Of a stretch of 32,673 nucleotides of DNA, positions 1 to 10,100 are shown in pieces. Source of the stretch: Temnopleurus reevesii (taxonomy: Eukaryota > Echinodermata > Echinoidea > Temnopleuroida > Temnopleuridae). Made by a program: the position numbers and the translations under genes. How positions within the stretch are numbered: position 1 is the first letter of the stretch; each line of letters begins with the position of its first letter. The notes under the pieces are model-generated. The model was not told the DNA's origin and did not search any database. It saw only the letters and a list, made by a program, of their open reading frames with translations. The stretch is from the NCBI GenBank assembly GCA_036244855.1, contig BQKZ01004267.1:2594-35266 (forward strand), written 5' to 3'.

Positions 1-173
1 AGTCTCTTTCCTCCTTATATTTTTTTCTCCTCCCTACTTCTCTCGCTAGCCATTCAAACCACTCTCTCCCTCTCTTTGTCTTTCTTTTGGAATTGATGAT
101 AATGATGATCATGATGATCATGATGATCAACCACATCATTTGTAGTGGGACATGAAACAGTAAAAACTCTCAC

Positions 174-226
<53 letters not shown>

Positions 227-400
227 CTCTCTCTCCCCTCTCTATCTATCTATCTTCTATTACAATAAGAAGTTTATTATGTAAATGGATTCTCCACGCT
301 CTCTCTTCCAGCCCTACTCTTTTGCCCCTTACAATGAGAATTTTATTATAGCGAGGTTTTATCTAAGTTTTATCATTGTGTGGGTATTAAATTTACATTA
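1..400. repeat. simple repeats: (ATGATC)-rich and (TC)n tracts
   Basis: 95-129 is a TGATGATCA-type repeat with embedded TGATCA palindromes. 175-221 is a pure (TC)n run, continuing as an imperfect pyrimidine tract and a short CTAT repeat to about 256. The open frame over it (Ser-Leu repeats) is just the translated microsatellite. Nothing gene-like is seen in the remainder of this stretch. Confidence 0.9.
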
Positions 401-1392
401 GAACTGTCAAGTGTTTCATTCATCAGTTTGTCATATTTTAGACTTAGCATAATTATTATTTTGGATCTGGACCCCTTAGAAGAACAGAGGTATTTGTTTT
501 AATTCCTTTGAAAGGGCATTTCAGCCAGTCTTCCTAATTTGCAAATTATTTTTTACACATGTAAATTGTTCAAAGTATTCTGATTTTGTTGTATGTTGTA
601 TGTTATATGTCTTTTTATTGATTGAAGAATAAAGTACAAATACAAATTATCTAAATGGTTTATCAGTGATTTATTCCAATGTGGTATTATAAATAGTAAA
701 TCTTCATTCCTATATACACTGTAATCATATACACAAGATATACATCCTATTTACATTCATAAAGAAGAAAATTCCTTGTGTCAATGAATTCACAACTTCC
801 TTCACGAACTGATATTCCCCACATTAGGAGAAACGCCAGTTCATTCCAAGCATGATGAATTACCACAAAATTCATCTTACGTATACACAAAGAAATATTT
901 TTCTTGGCAGTTTGTTTAAAAACATGTATACATGAAATATTCTAAACTGTTCATGTTCTCGAATCAAGAAGTCTAAAATAAATCCATAAAAGCGAAATTC
1001 ACCCTCTCTTTTTATTCTCAAGACGAGAATAAAAGATATTGATATGAACGAAACAAAGGGTATAAGGGAATCACACACTGATATTGGTAAAATAAAGAAA
1101 AAACTGCATGCACAGTCTACTTCTAGAATATGGACATAGTTAGACATCAATCAACAAAATCAAATCTTGGCATTTTAGTAAGCTCCAGTCACATGGAAGC
1201 CCAGCTTCATCACGATTCATTGTTCAGGGGCAGTTAACTGTTAACTGAACAAAGAGTCGCGTTGAGTGATGTTCAATCGGAGCTTCTGTGTGACTGGGGC
1301 ATAAGACTTGAAAGGTTGTGCTTTGGTCGCAAATGAGAACTGTAAGTGTAAAATGTAAACTACAAAAATCATGGTGTTCAAGTAAGACTCTT
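400..1392. other. no gene recognised
   Basis: AT-rich intergenic or downstream DNA. Open frames are short and lack splice or family signals. There is no clear repeat structure apart from a short inverted stretch around 1225-1245 (CAGTTAACTGTTAACTG). Confidence 0.6.
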
Positions 1393-1569
1393 AGGGGGTG
1401 TTGCTCAGAATCAACTACAAATCAACTGCAACTTTGGAAATAGTAACGCGCATTTTTATTCGCGCGCGGTGTGCGCATTGAACAAGATGCACATGAAGCA
1501 ATGATTTTGATTGGCGTATTACGATCAACTGCAACTTGCGATCAATTGAAACCTTTGAGCAACACCCCA
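1393..1569. mobile_element. MITE-like element, family 1 (TIR GGGGTGTTGCTCA)
   Basis: About 175 bp bounded by perfect inverted ends GGGGTGTTGCTCA and TGAGCAACACCCC, with TA next to the left end and TTA near the right, suggesting TA target sites as in Tc1/mariner-type MITEs. It contains subterminal inverted repeats (ATCAACTGCAACTT and related). A second copy lies at 21022-21188. No coding capacity. Confidence 0.85.
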
Positions 1570-1593
1570 TTAGACAACATCAGTGATGATTAA

Positions 1594-1775
1594 AGGGTTT
1601 TGCTACAAACTTGTGATCATTTGGAAGTTGCAGTTGATCTACACCCACAAATCAAAATCATTTCATGCACATAATGTAGATAATGAAGACCATGAACAAA
1701 TGAAAATCTATGAAACAATTTGCAACTGATTTGCAGAATATCTGCAATTGATCAAAAGTTTGTAACAAACCCCCA
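1594..1775. mobile_element. MITE-like element related to family 1
   Basis: Inverted ends GGGTTTTGCTACAAACTTG and AAGTTTGTAACAAACCCCC bound about 180 bp, with an internal TGATCA at each side and TTGCAGTTGAT sequence like family 1. It sits 25 bp after the first element, so the two form a tandem insertion pair. No coding capacity. Confidence 0.75.
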
Positions 1776-2114
1776 TTCGATTGATTGTGAATTAACACCG
1801 ATATATGACAACATTTCTCACTAATGAGGGTTGTATGAGAATAGAAAAGAGAAAGATAAAATACAGGATTTGATGAAAACAAGGTATCAATAGCTTGCTG
1901 CAATTGTTGGGCAGTGACATTAAAAATCAAATCCTAAATGAACACTTGATCGCTAGACTGTCAATTATCTTTGCTTACCTCTAATAATGATGACTAATTT
2001 TCCGTAGACTTAGGTTGTTTTCTGTTTTCATGCATTTCTCATTTGGACTTCCAAATAAGCTATACAACTAACGATAAGCAGATATACTTTCAACATACCC
2101 TACAGAATATGGTA

Positions 2115-2266
2115 CCTGTTTCATAAAGCTGTTCGCAGAAGTACGCAAGACTCTCCGCACTACCGCTGACCCTTTCTCAGGTGCTGTTGTTCCCATTTAG
2201 TACAGGAAAGGGTCACCAGTCATGCATTTAGTTATGCATACCTCTACTAACAGCTTTTATGAAGGC
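2115..2266. mobile_element. MITE-like element, family 2 (TIR TTCATAAAGCTGTT)
   Basis: Inverted ends TTCATAAAGCTGTT and AACAGCTTTTATGAA, with an inner inverted pair (GACCCTTTCT / GGAAAGGGTC). The organisation and several words (gaccctttct, catgca, aacagct, atgaa) match the element at 7447-7622, so both belong to one family. Confidence 0.75.
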
Positions 2267-2279
2267 CAAAAAAGTAATA

Positions 2280-4500
2280 GCTAACACACATGTACAGGTG
2301 AAAAGATTCATAAATAAGAATAAATAGTATTGCAATATTAGTTAAGGTGTTAATGCAAAGATTGCACATTGTGGCTAGCAATAGATAAAACACCATTCAG
2401 TATAATGACAGTTTGCTTGGGGGTGATATTCGAATAAATTAAAAAAAGAGAAAATATGATCATGATCAAAAGATGTAGCAGAAAGCACTGGTCCTCAAAT
2501 GCCCTTCCTTTATAGATGACAAGAAAGTGTAAAGATGCTTAGATATTAACACCAGTACATTTTTCAGGGAGTAAAGATTGTATGAATGCCAGAATTGGGC
2601 ACACTGATGAATGGCCGGACTGCGTGCATGTTTTGAGTGAGTGAGTACGTCATTTCTTCTTTGCAAATTATAATCTTGCTACAAAGTAATGATTCTAAAA
2701 TGTCCAAAAATAAACATAAATCATCTCCTTTTAACAAAAATTCTGAAGATTATTCTTTTACGATACCAATTTCATTGTACATAGCCAGGCTAGAGAATGT
2801 AATGAGAAAATTAAGAGATATGAGCCATTCTTTTGAATAAAGCTCACATAAATCACTTCTGATAAGGTACAAATGAAACTATAAGCATATTCAAAGCAGC
2901 AATGTGCCTATAAAAATTTGCACCAAAATTGATTGTCACCTTGTTTCAAATTCCTCATTCAATGTGAAATATTATAGAGATAGATAACTATATCTTTGAA
3001 AACTCATAAAAAGATCTTATTGACCTACCATTCCTAAAAAAATAATCTTATATCTAGAAGAGGACACTTTTGCATTAAAAAAACTCATAAAATTGATAAT
3101 AAGGGACAAAGAAAAAATTGCTCCATCAAATAAAAGTTATCAACCTAACAGAAAAGTTGGCATTATAAATATACCTTTGTAAATGTTGGTTGATAACTCA
3201 TATAAAAAATATTTGGCACATCATTAGTGAACTTAGCATTTCAGAATGTGTGTACCAAATGTACAAATATGAAATAAATGTGTAAAACTATGCTTATCAG
3301 AGATTACTTGCTCATAATTAATTCAAGCAAACTCCTTAGGTCGAATATTAATGTGAAAACAAATTCCTTATATTTATAATTCGTGATTGTGTTACACTTT
3401 TCTTGGCCACTATAAAAAAAAAAACAGATTAAAAAAAAATAAAACAAAGAGAAAGAAATAACAACCAATCATAATCTTTTAAAGAACCATAAACTTATTG
3501 ATGAAAAGAGCATTGCGGACTTTGAATTATTAGAGAAACCTTCGTCTTAAAAAAATGCTAGTTAAAAATATAACTTTTCTAAGTGAACACCCCCTGTAAC
3601 AATCAACTCCTTTTCTACAAATTATGCAATAGAGAACTGCGGTTTATAGCTCACAGTTGAATTCACGATATCAATAAGATAAGGCTCGAGGTATAATCTC
3701 TCAAACTAAAGAAAAGTGAAGAAAAGTGACACCAGAACAATTTCATTACACAAAGGTTCGGCATGATAAGATTTTGTCCTAAAACAAAACCTTTGCGTAA
3801 TGAAAGAATTCTAATGCCAATGATTATGAATACAATCTGACCATGGACTCTCTAGCTATAGACTTTTACAATCTTTATTTCTTTGAAGTGGAAGACCAAC
3901 CAACATATTTAAAACAAATAATCTCATGTTACGCATCATTATCCGACAGATCTTTAAGTTGGAGCCAAGATCTGGCAGAGATATTTATATCCCTGATTCT
4001 TTCTACCTTCGAGCATGAATTTCAAATCTGTTGGTGGATCCCCTACTTCACAGGAATAAAGACTACTGATAGCCCATCCTTGGCAAAGGTACGATCTGAT
4101 GATGGAAGTGTGAATATAATGAGATTCTGTCATCTCTATAAATCAATCGGCTTGCATAGCACACACAATGTCTTATGAGAGTAAAACAATTAAAGAGAAT
4201 GTTTACACTGTTCACTATGAAACCTGACAAAAAAGGTAGAAAAAAACTACCCTCATCAATCCAACAAGAGAGCAGAGATGCCAACAATTCCGGAATATGC
4301 AGGAGGTGCATTTTCATATGAATTCAAAGCTTTCATCACAACTAATTGGCTGATAGTGCACCCATTGTTGTCACATTTCTCTCGCTTTGTTCAGGTGTTG
4401 TATTATTCACGTTTTAATTCTGATCTCATGCAAATCCGGAATTGTTTGCATCTCTGAATTTGGTTCAGGACCTTTTGTCAAAGAGCCAAAAATACTGAAA
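2280..4500. other. no gene recognised
   Basis: About 2.2 kb of AT-rich sequence. The longest open frame (3843-4178, 111 codons on plus) shows no family pattern and has AT-driven codon use. Homopolymer A runs occur near 3410-3450. I see no splice-bounded exon here. Confidence 0.6.
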
Positions 4501-4506
4501 TCAACC

Positions 4507-4561
4507 TTCTGACTCTCAACAGACATTGCTTTTACTTTTTNTTCTGACTCTCAACAGACAT
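4507..4561. repeat. 20-bp direct repeat flanking an N (likely contig join)
   Basis: TTCTGACTCTCAACAGACAT occurs at 4507-4526 and 4542-4561, with a single undetermined base at 4541 between them, and the following bases are also similar (tRcttttactttt / cacttttccttttc). This looks like two overlapping contig ends joined without merging. The same kind of single-N join occurs at 15108. Confidence 0.7.
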
Positions 4562-6099
4562 CACTTTTCCTTTTCTCCTAAATACCTCTTCCAATTTAAA
4601 CTATTTACACTGTACATATAAGGGCACTTCACTAATCATATAATATACTCTGCTCAGATCAACAACATGATATATTCTATGGAAAACATATTCAAAATTT
4701 TGGGGTAATTCAGACATCTCAACGAGGTTCTGTTCATACATTATTATTTCCTTGATTTACTTGCCAGAACAAAAGCAAACTTTTTGTCAAGACTTTTGTG
4801 TTACTATACCTTAATCATGTTTTGTATTAAATTATTGTCTTGGCAAATAAATCAAATAAAAAAATGATGGTCCACGGTATAAAACAATCCATTGTTGCAA
4901 TATGGACACAGTTGTAGGTTGGAGGTATGTTAATGCCCACCGTCGCCAAATCGGGCAGTCCTTGTGAAAGGTTTAACCCCAAATTTAAATTGATAAATTT
5001 CAAGGCATGAAACTTCATCCCATACTTGCAATGTGAAAAACATCATATATCAAGGCGACACAATAAATTGCCCTCTTTGCATAACTGTCGCCAAAAGAGG
5101 CTAATCTGTTGCAATGGTTAACATCCCAAATACATGCTGTCTTCAAATAAACAATGTTATCATAATTTCCATGTAATGAATAATTCATAATACTGATCTA
5201 TACTAGAGCAGGATCATTGCCATTATATACCAAATGTTATTGCACATACATGACATAGTATAAAAAATTAAGTATTTCATGAACTGAGCTCTCTTAAAAA
5301 ACACAAAAATAACTAAAATATAATGCTCAGCCTCACCTATGATCATTTACAGACATCCACATCATATCAAATCGAATAACTTTCTTTTAAAACAGAGAGC
5401 AATATCATTATAAATCATGGCTTGATGGAACAAAGAATTTTTCCATACTCAAGTAAGCCACGTTTGAAAATATTCTTCATGGAATGGATATTGTATATTC
5501 TGCAAAAACTAAACATTGCAGTATTTCTTTGAATTCTTTGGTGCTGCACAAATCATTAGCTATGCATCAGAATTTTAGACAACCCATCATTGATAAAAAC
5601 GTCCAGTTTGGCAAATGGCAGCTATAATTGGCAGTATTTTTGCTTCATATCCACTTTCTGTTGTTTAGAAGCAGCAACCCATACAACAGGGTTATATAAC
5701 TGACCCTCTCTATTCTGTCCACAATGGATTTGGCGTTCCTGATATGTTAAGAACCGATCAGAGAAACTTCAAATTTAACTCATGAATCACTGCCTCTTTC
5801 AGTGCTCTCTGTACTCCTCCTTCTTCGTACAATACATTAACTTTCACAAGGAATTCACTTGAGGCAATACCGTAACACTTGGGCTTGCTTTTCATTCTCC
5901 CCTTAGTCCCAATAGAGAGATTTAACAAAAGGCTTGCAGGTTTTGTTTTCCTGCAAACGCTTTCAGAATTTTCAAAAATATCACACATGATTGTTTCTTT
6001 GCCTTAATCAGTAGCAGGGCTCTCCAAAAGATCTTTGCTTTGGCATAGATTGCAAAAAATTAAAGCAGATATAATAAAGCCAACCACAGAATTCTATGA
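4562..6099. other. no gene recognised (downstream flank)
   Basis: AT-rich sequence past the presumed 3' UTR. A minus-strand open frame at 5758-5988 has no recognisable domain or splice context. No RNA gene or repeat array was seen. Confidence 0.5.
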
Positions 6100-6840
6100 G
6101 ATCCTCGCAACGCTCTTCACTTTGGCAACATGAAATGTTGGTCACTTTTGAGGAGTTTCAGGTTTTCTGATCCTTTTTTTTTCATCTGACAAAGTGAGCA
6201 ATGTATCATGGGAGATGTTAATTGCTAAAGACATATTTTGAAGAAATTCCTCGAATGATTTGCAAAATGGCAAAACTGGAACATGACAGCAATCAATAAT
6301 TCAATCTATGTCATGCTGGAGCAGTTGGTACAGACGAACTGATAGACGTCACGAAGGACAGGAGTATCTGGAGGATCCATACCAAGTCTTGGCATCTTAT
6401 CCAACCCAAAAGATAGGTACGAGTGTCATTCAGCTGGTAAAAGAAACATGTTGACTTTGGCTCTCTCCCAGTGTTTGTATGTCTCATAAAACTAACGCAA
6501 TGCTCCTCACTTTGGCAAAGATGGCACAAGCTATTGCGCCCTACCGTTGCATGCTACCGTCACAGCACGTTTCTAAGAAACTCTTGAATTGCTCCTCACT
6601 TTGGCAAAAGGCAGCACAAGAAACAACTCTCCTTTTGCTGTTACCACTAGACAATGATCAAAGGACCCACTTTGGGGATGGCTACCCCTGCATCTCTGGG
6701 CATTACAGATACCAAGGAGCGTTCTGTAGTTTGGCAAAAATGGCACAACACACACCACTTATCCACTGATACTACACAGAACATATCTTCAAACTTTTTG
6801 GAACACGCTTTGGCGAAGATGGCACAACAAGCCGTAACAC
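6100..6840 (-). repeat. repeated motif family in the presumed 3' UTR (TTGTGCCATxTTTGCCAAA)
   Basis: Just after the stop codon the minus strand carries four close copies of a roughly 20-28 bp motif with consensus TTGTGCCATCTTTGCCAAAG, at about 6807-6827, 6729-6750, 6598-6617 and 6510-6530. A weaker partial copy (TTGCCAAAGTGAAGAGC) lies near 6110-6128. Three are extended by a GTGAGGAGCA-like tail. Spacing is irregular (about 80-130 bp). They could be decayed tandem repeats or repeated sites for an RNA-binding factor or small RNA. No clear AATAAA was found by eye on the minus strand in the first 2 kb after the stop. Confidence 0.6.
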
Positions 6841-6854
6841 TCGTCCAGTATGTG

Positions 6855-7136
6855 CTATACGGCCGTCGAAGGTCCAACGTTCAGAATGGCCCTCTCAGCG
6901 TCTTTAGGTCGGACAAAGAGTTGCCCTTTAGTCCATGGGTTCTGGAGTTGCAACGGACAAAAGTCTTCCTGCAGAGTGTACTCCTTGTTGGCAATGATGG
7001 CGACGAGGCAGAACTGGGCGCAGTCCTCCGGCGAGAAGGCAGGTGTCTCCATGCCGCTGCTCTCCATGGCTTTGTTGAGCTGTTGCACCACCAGACTTAC
7101 GATGTCCTCACAGGATGTCTTTGATGTCACATGAAG
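6855..7136 (-). CDS. ANKFN1: ANKFN1-like exon 13 (last coding exon): RA-like domain and stop
   Basis: 282 bp. Acceptor is ttatctttcttcag before CTTCAT; stop is TAG at 6855-6857. It reads LHVTSKTSCEDIVSLVVQQL, then FCLVAIIANKEYTLQEDFCP and PWTKGQLFVRPKD. T.KT...DIV.LVVQQLN (strand then helix), a second core strand FCLVAII and LQEDFCPLQLQ..W give the pattern of an RA domain: strand, helix, strand and the LxxxDxPL-like turn. Known: RA domains often bind small GTPases of the Ras/Rap group; binding here is unproven. GC content is visibly higher than in flanking DNA. The 3' UTR continues toward lower coordinates. Confidence 0.9.
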   Translation of the reverse strand, partial: LHVTSKTSCEDIVSLVVQQLNKAMESSGMETPAFSPEDCAQFCLVAIIANKEYTLQEDFCPLQLQNPWTKGQLFVRPKDAERAILNVGPSTAV

Positions 7137-10100
7137 CTGAAGAAAGATAAGATGGATAAGTAAAATTAAAACGAAATCTCAATTCATAACCTTTTGCCAA
7201 TATAATCATCTCTACAATAATCTAAATGAGAGGAAGAATTTGTTACTTGTCTGAAGACTTTAAGGAAATTTTAGAGAAAGGAAACTTCATTCTGTTTGCT
7301 TGGTAATAATTTAATAATTGCATAAATTTTCTTACAATCAGTAGATTTTGACCCATTACTTTTTGTACATGAATCATGAGTTTGGCAAATAACAGTGATG
7401 TTTTTTTCTTATAAGACCGGGTACGAGCAAAGAAACTGTTGCGGGTCCAGGGTTGCATTTCATACAACTGTTTGTAGAGGTACTAATGACTCTAGCATGA
7501 CTGGTGACCCTTTCTTACAATAATGACTCCTGGGTCACTGATTTGACAAATAAGGAATGGTCATCAGTGGTGTGTAGAGTCATGCATAACTCTACGAACA
7601 GCTATATGAAACACAACCCTGGTCACGAATGCAAGCTGGCACTTAATTATTTTCAATAAAATGCTCAAACTACCTTGACACTTGTTCCCTTGGCAAGACC
7701 GGAGTTGTAGGCAGGAAAGACCCGTAGGATCCCCGACTTGAGGTTATTGTCGGCGGCCTTCTCCACCGGTAGCAGCATCGTCTGGCAGCCAATGCTGGTG
7801 CAGGGTGGAGGAGGGAGCAGCGAATGGTTCTGAGGGTCTGTAATGAGACAAAAAAATAAGATGAAAATACAATCAACTCTGCCTATGTCGAATTTGTCTT
7901 AGTCGAATAATTGCCTATGTCAATGTGATTTTCTGGAACAAATCATACAAAACCAGTGTTATTTGCCTCTTCGAAGTCGAAATTCTCATGAGTCGAAGAG
8001 ATTTGTGTGGTCCCAACAGATTCACAATAGGCAGAGTTACCTGTATGTAGCAGGAAACATAATCTGTGGAGCCCCTCTAATCAGAAATGTGTGCTGTAGA
8101 ACCTATTTATAAAGGTCATCTCTCTATACTGGTTTCTTTTCATGCTTGCCATCAAGTGACTGAAAATAGGTAATGTAATACTGCATAGAAGCTTAGACTG
8201 ATTTAAACATAAAAACATGCCATAAACAGAATGAAATAGCCCACCTGCCCAATGGTAGCCAGAATGTCTTCAGAATCATCCACTGGTGATGGGGTTGAAG
8301 CATAAAGGACTGAGAGGGACCTTTTCTTTTATTTGTTTTTACAAAACTTGGTATGAAAAATACCCCTTCAATATAATGTTCTGACGCACCTTTCATACAC
8401 TGCCCAATGGTAGCCAGTATGTCTTCGGAAGCATCCACTGGTGATGGGGGTGGAGCATACAGAACTGAGAGAGGGACACCTCCTTTTATCTGTTTATCCC
8501 TGGCATACTGCAGAATGTCCATGATCCACCTCATCCCCCTCCACATCATGTCAAGCGACTGTTATGGAATGAGAAATAAAATGTAAAAAGAAATTTGTCA
8601 CTAATGAGGAATTTAAGGCTTTCAGATCCTATTTTGTCATACAAGATCTTTTCCATGGAGTTCAAGACTTTATAGTCCTTGTATCTCAAGACATTTGTTT
8701 TTAGTAAATTTCAAGGAATAAAATGTTATCAACCAATAACCATTCATAGATCATGTTTGTTAAGCAAGTTCTAAAATTAGTATTCATTATGAAATTCTTT
8801 TTATTTTGCTTCACCACAATCATAATAATCACTACAAAAGCATTGGAATCTTCATACCGGTATTTTAAAACTGCTTTACAACTGGTTTTACTCTCTGAAT
8901 ATACTACCATCATTAAAGAGATATCTACTCCAGGAAGTTTAGATAAATATCATTCTGGTCAGCTCTATGACCAAAGTATTAAAATACTTGAAATCAGATT
9001 CACTGCAGTCAAACCTGTCTTTAGTGACCACCTCTCTACAGTGGCCTCATATTCTGTTTCCCTTGGGTGGTCACTACAGACAGTTTTGAATATATATTTG
9101 GGAAGCAGTCTTACCTTTTGAAACTCGTCGACCTGCGTTTGCCTCTGCTTTGCTTCGTTGAGTTCATCATTTGAGAAGGCCTCCCTCAGTTGTTGTTGAG
9201 TGATCAGTGCCTCTGTCTCAAGTATTGACGATAGTCTTGCATAGCGTCGGATGAAGTCACCGTGATACGTGCTCATATGGACTGAAATAAGATAGGATTT
9301 AGAGATTATAAGTAAAGTGAATTAAAATTCCTGCCAATAATCTGCGCCAACTGATGGTAAAGCCTCTCTTTAATAGCAGCCATAATAGCAGTCATCTATG
9401 CATACTGGATACATGTATAAGTTCACTCTTTTCCGGTTATTTATCATTTCTTTTCAAGCTGAAAATTCCCTACATGACATTTTGAACAATATTTAGCATT
9501 ATCAACTGAAAGCCAAAGATGTCTATAGAGGTCACTTGTGTATAGTGGCCACTTTATATCTTTCCTTTTGGTTGCCACTATAATTTGAAAGTATTGGTAA
9601 ATTACTGCCTATTCATGATTCCTTATATCTAGCACAAATTTCTGACACAGAAATAAAATAATGAATATTTGCCTAAGTGATGACTAAATTCTGTAACTCT
9701 AATAAGCTGCGTACATGGATCATCTAACTTTGAAAAAGAACTGTTAGTTATTGACAGCCAGGATTAAAGACTTTTTTTACTCACTCATTTCAAAGACTGG
9801 CACTGCTATCGACGTGAAGTCTCTGCTCATGATCCAATCATCGGATGGTGTCCCTGGTCCTATACATACACTACCCAGGGGAGGGAGCAGCAAAATGAAG
9901 GATACCTGGAAAATGAAAGAATGATTTGTTAGATATAAAGCTTTCTCAAATACAGCTTTCTGCCTTATTTTATGTTATGTTCAGCCACCATTTCAATGAA
10001 ACAAAGCCACAAAGCTCCATGATAATCATTCCTATTCGTTTCACATTTACATCTTATTACAGTAAACCTTTCGCAGTCTAGAGCACTTTTAGACTATCAC

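Noticed and set aside
145..351. Plus-strand open frame with long Ser-Leu repeat
   Set aside because: It is only the translated (TC)n microsatellite; nothing outside the repeat looks coding.
3843..4178. 111-codon plus-strand open frame
   Set aside because: No recognisable domain, AT-driven composition and no splice or promoter support; length is compatible with chance in this amount of sequence.
6479..7134. Overlapping plus-strand open frames across the end of the gene
   Set aside because: They are antisense to the RA-domain exon and its 3' UTR repeats; the minus-strand frame has splice sites, matching phase and a domain pattern.
8753..9121. 122-codon plus-strand open frame
   Set aside because: Runs through an inverted-repeat element and ends at the antisense of exon 10; no domain seen.
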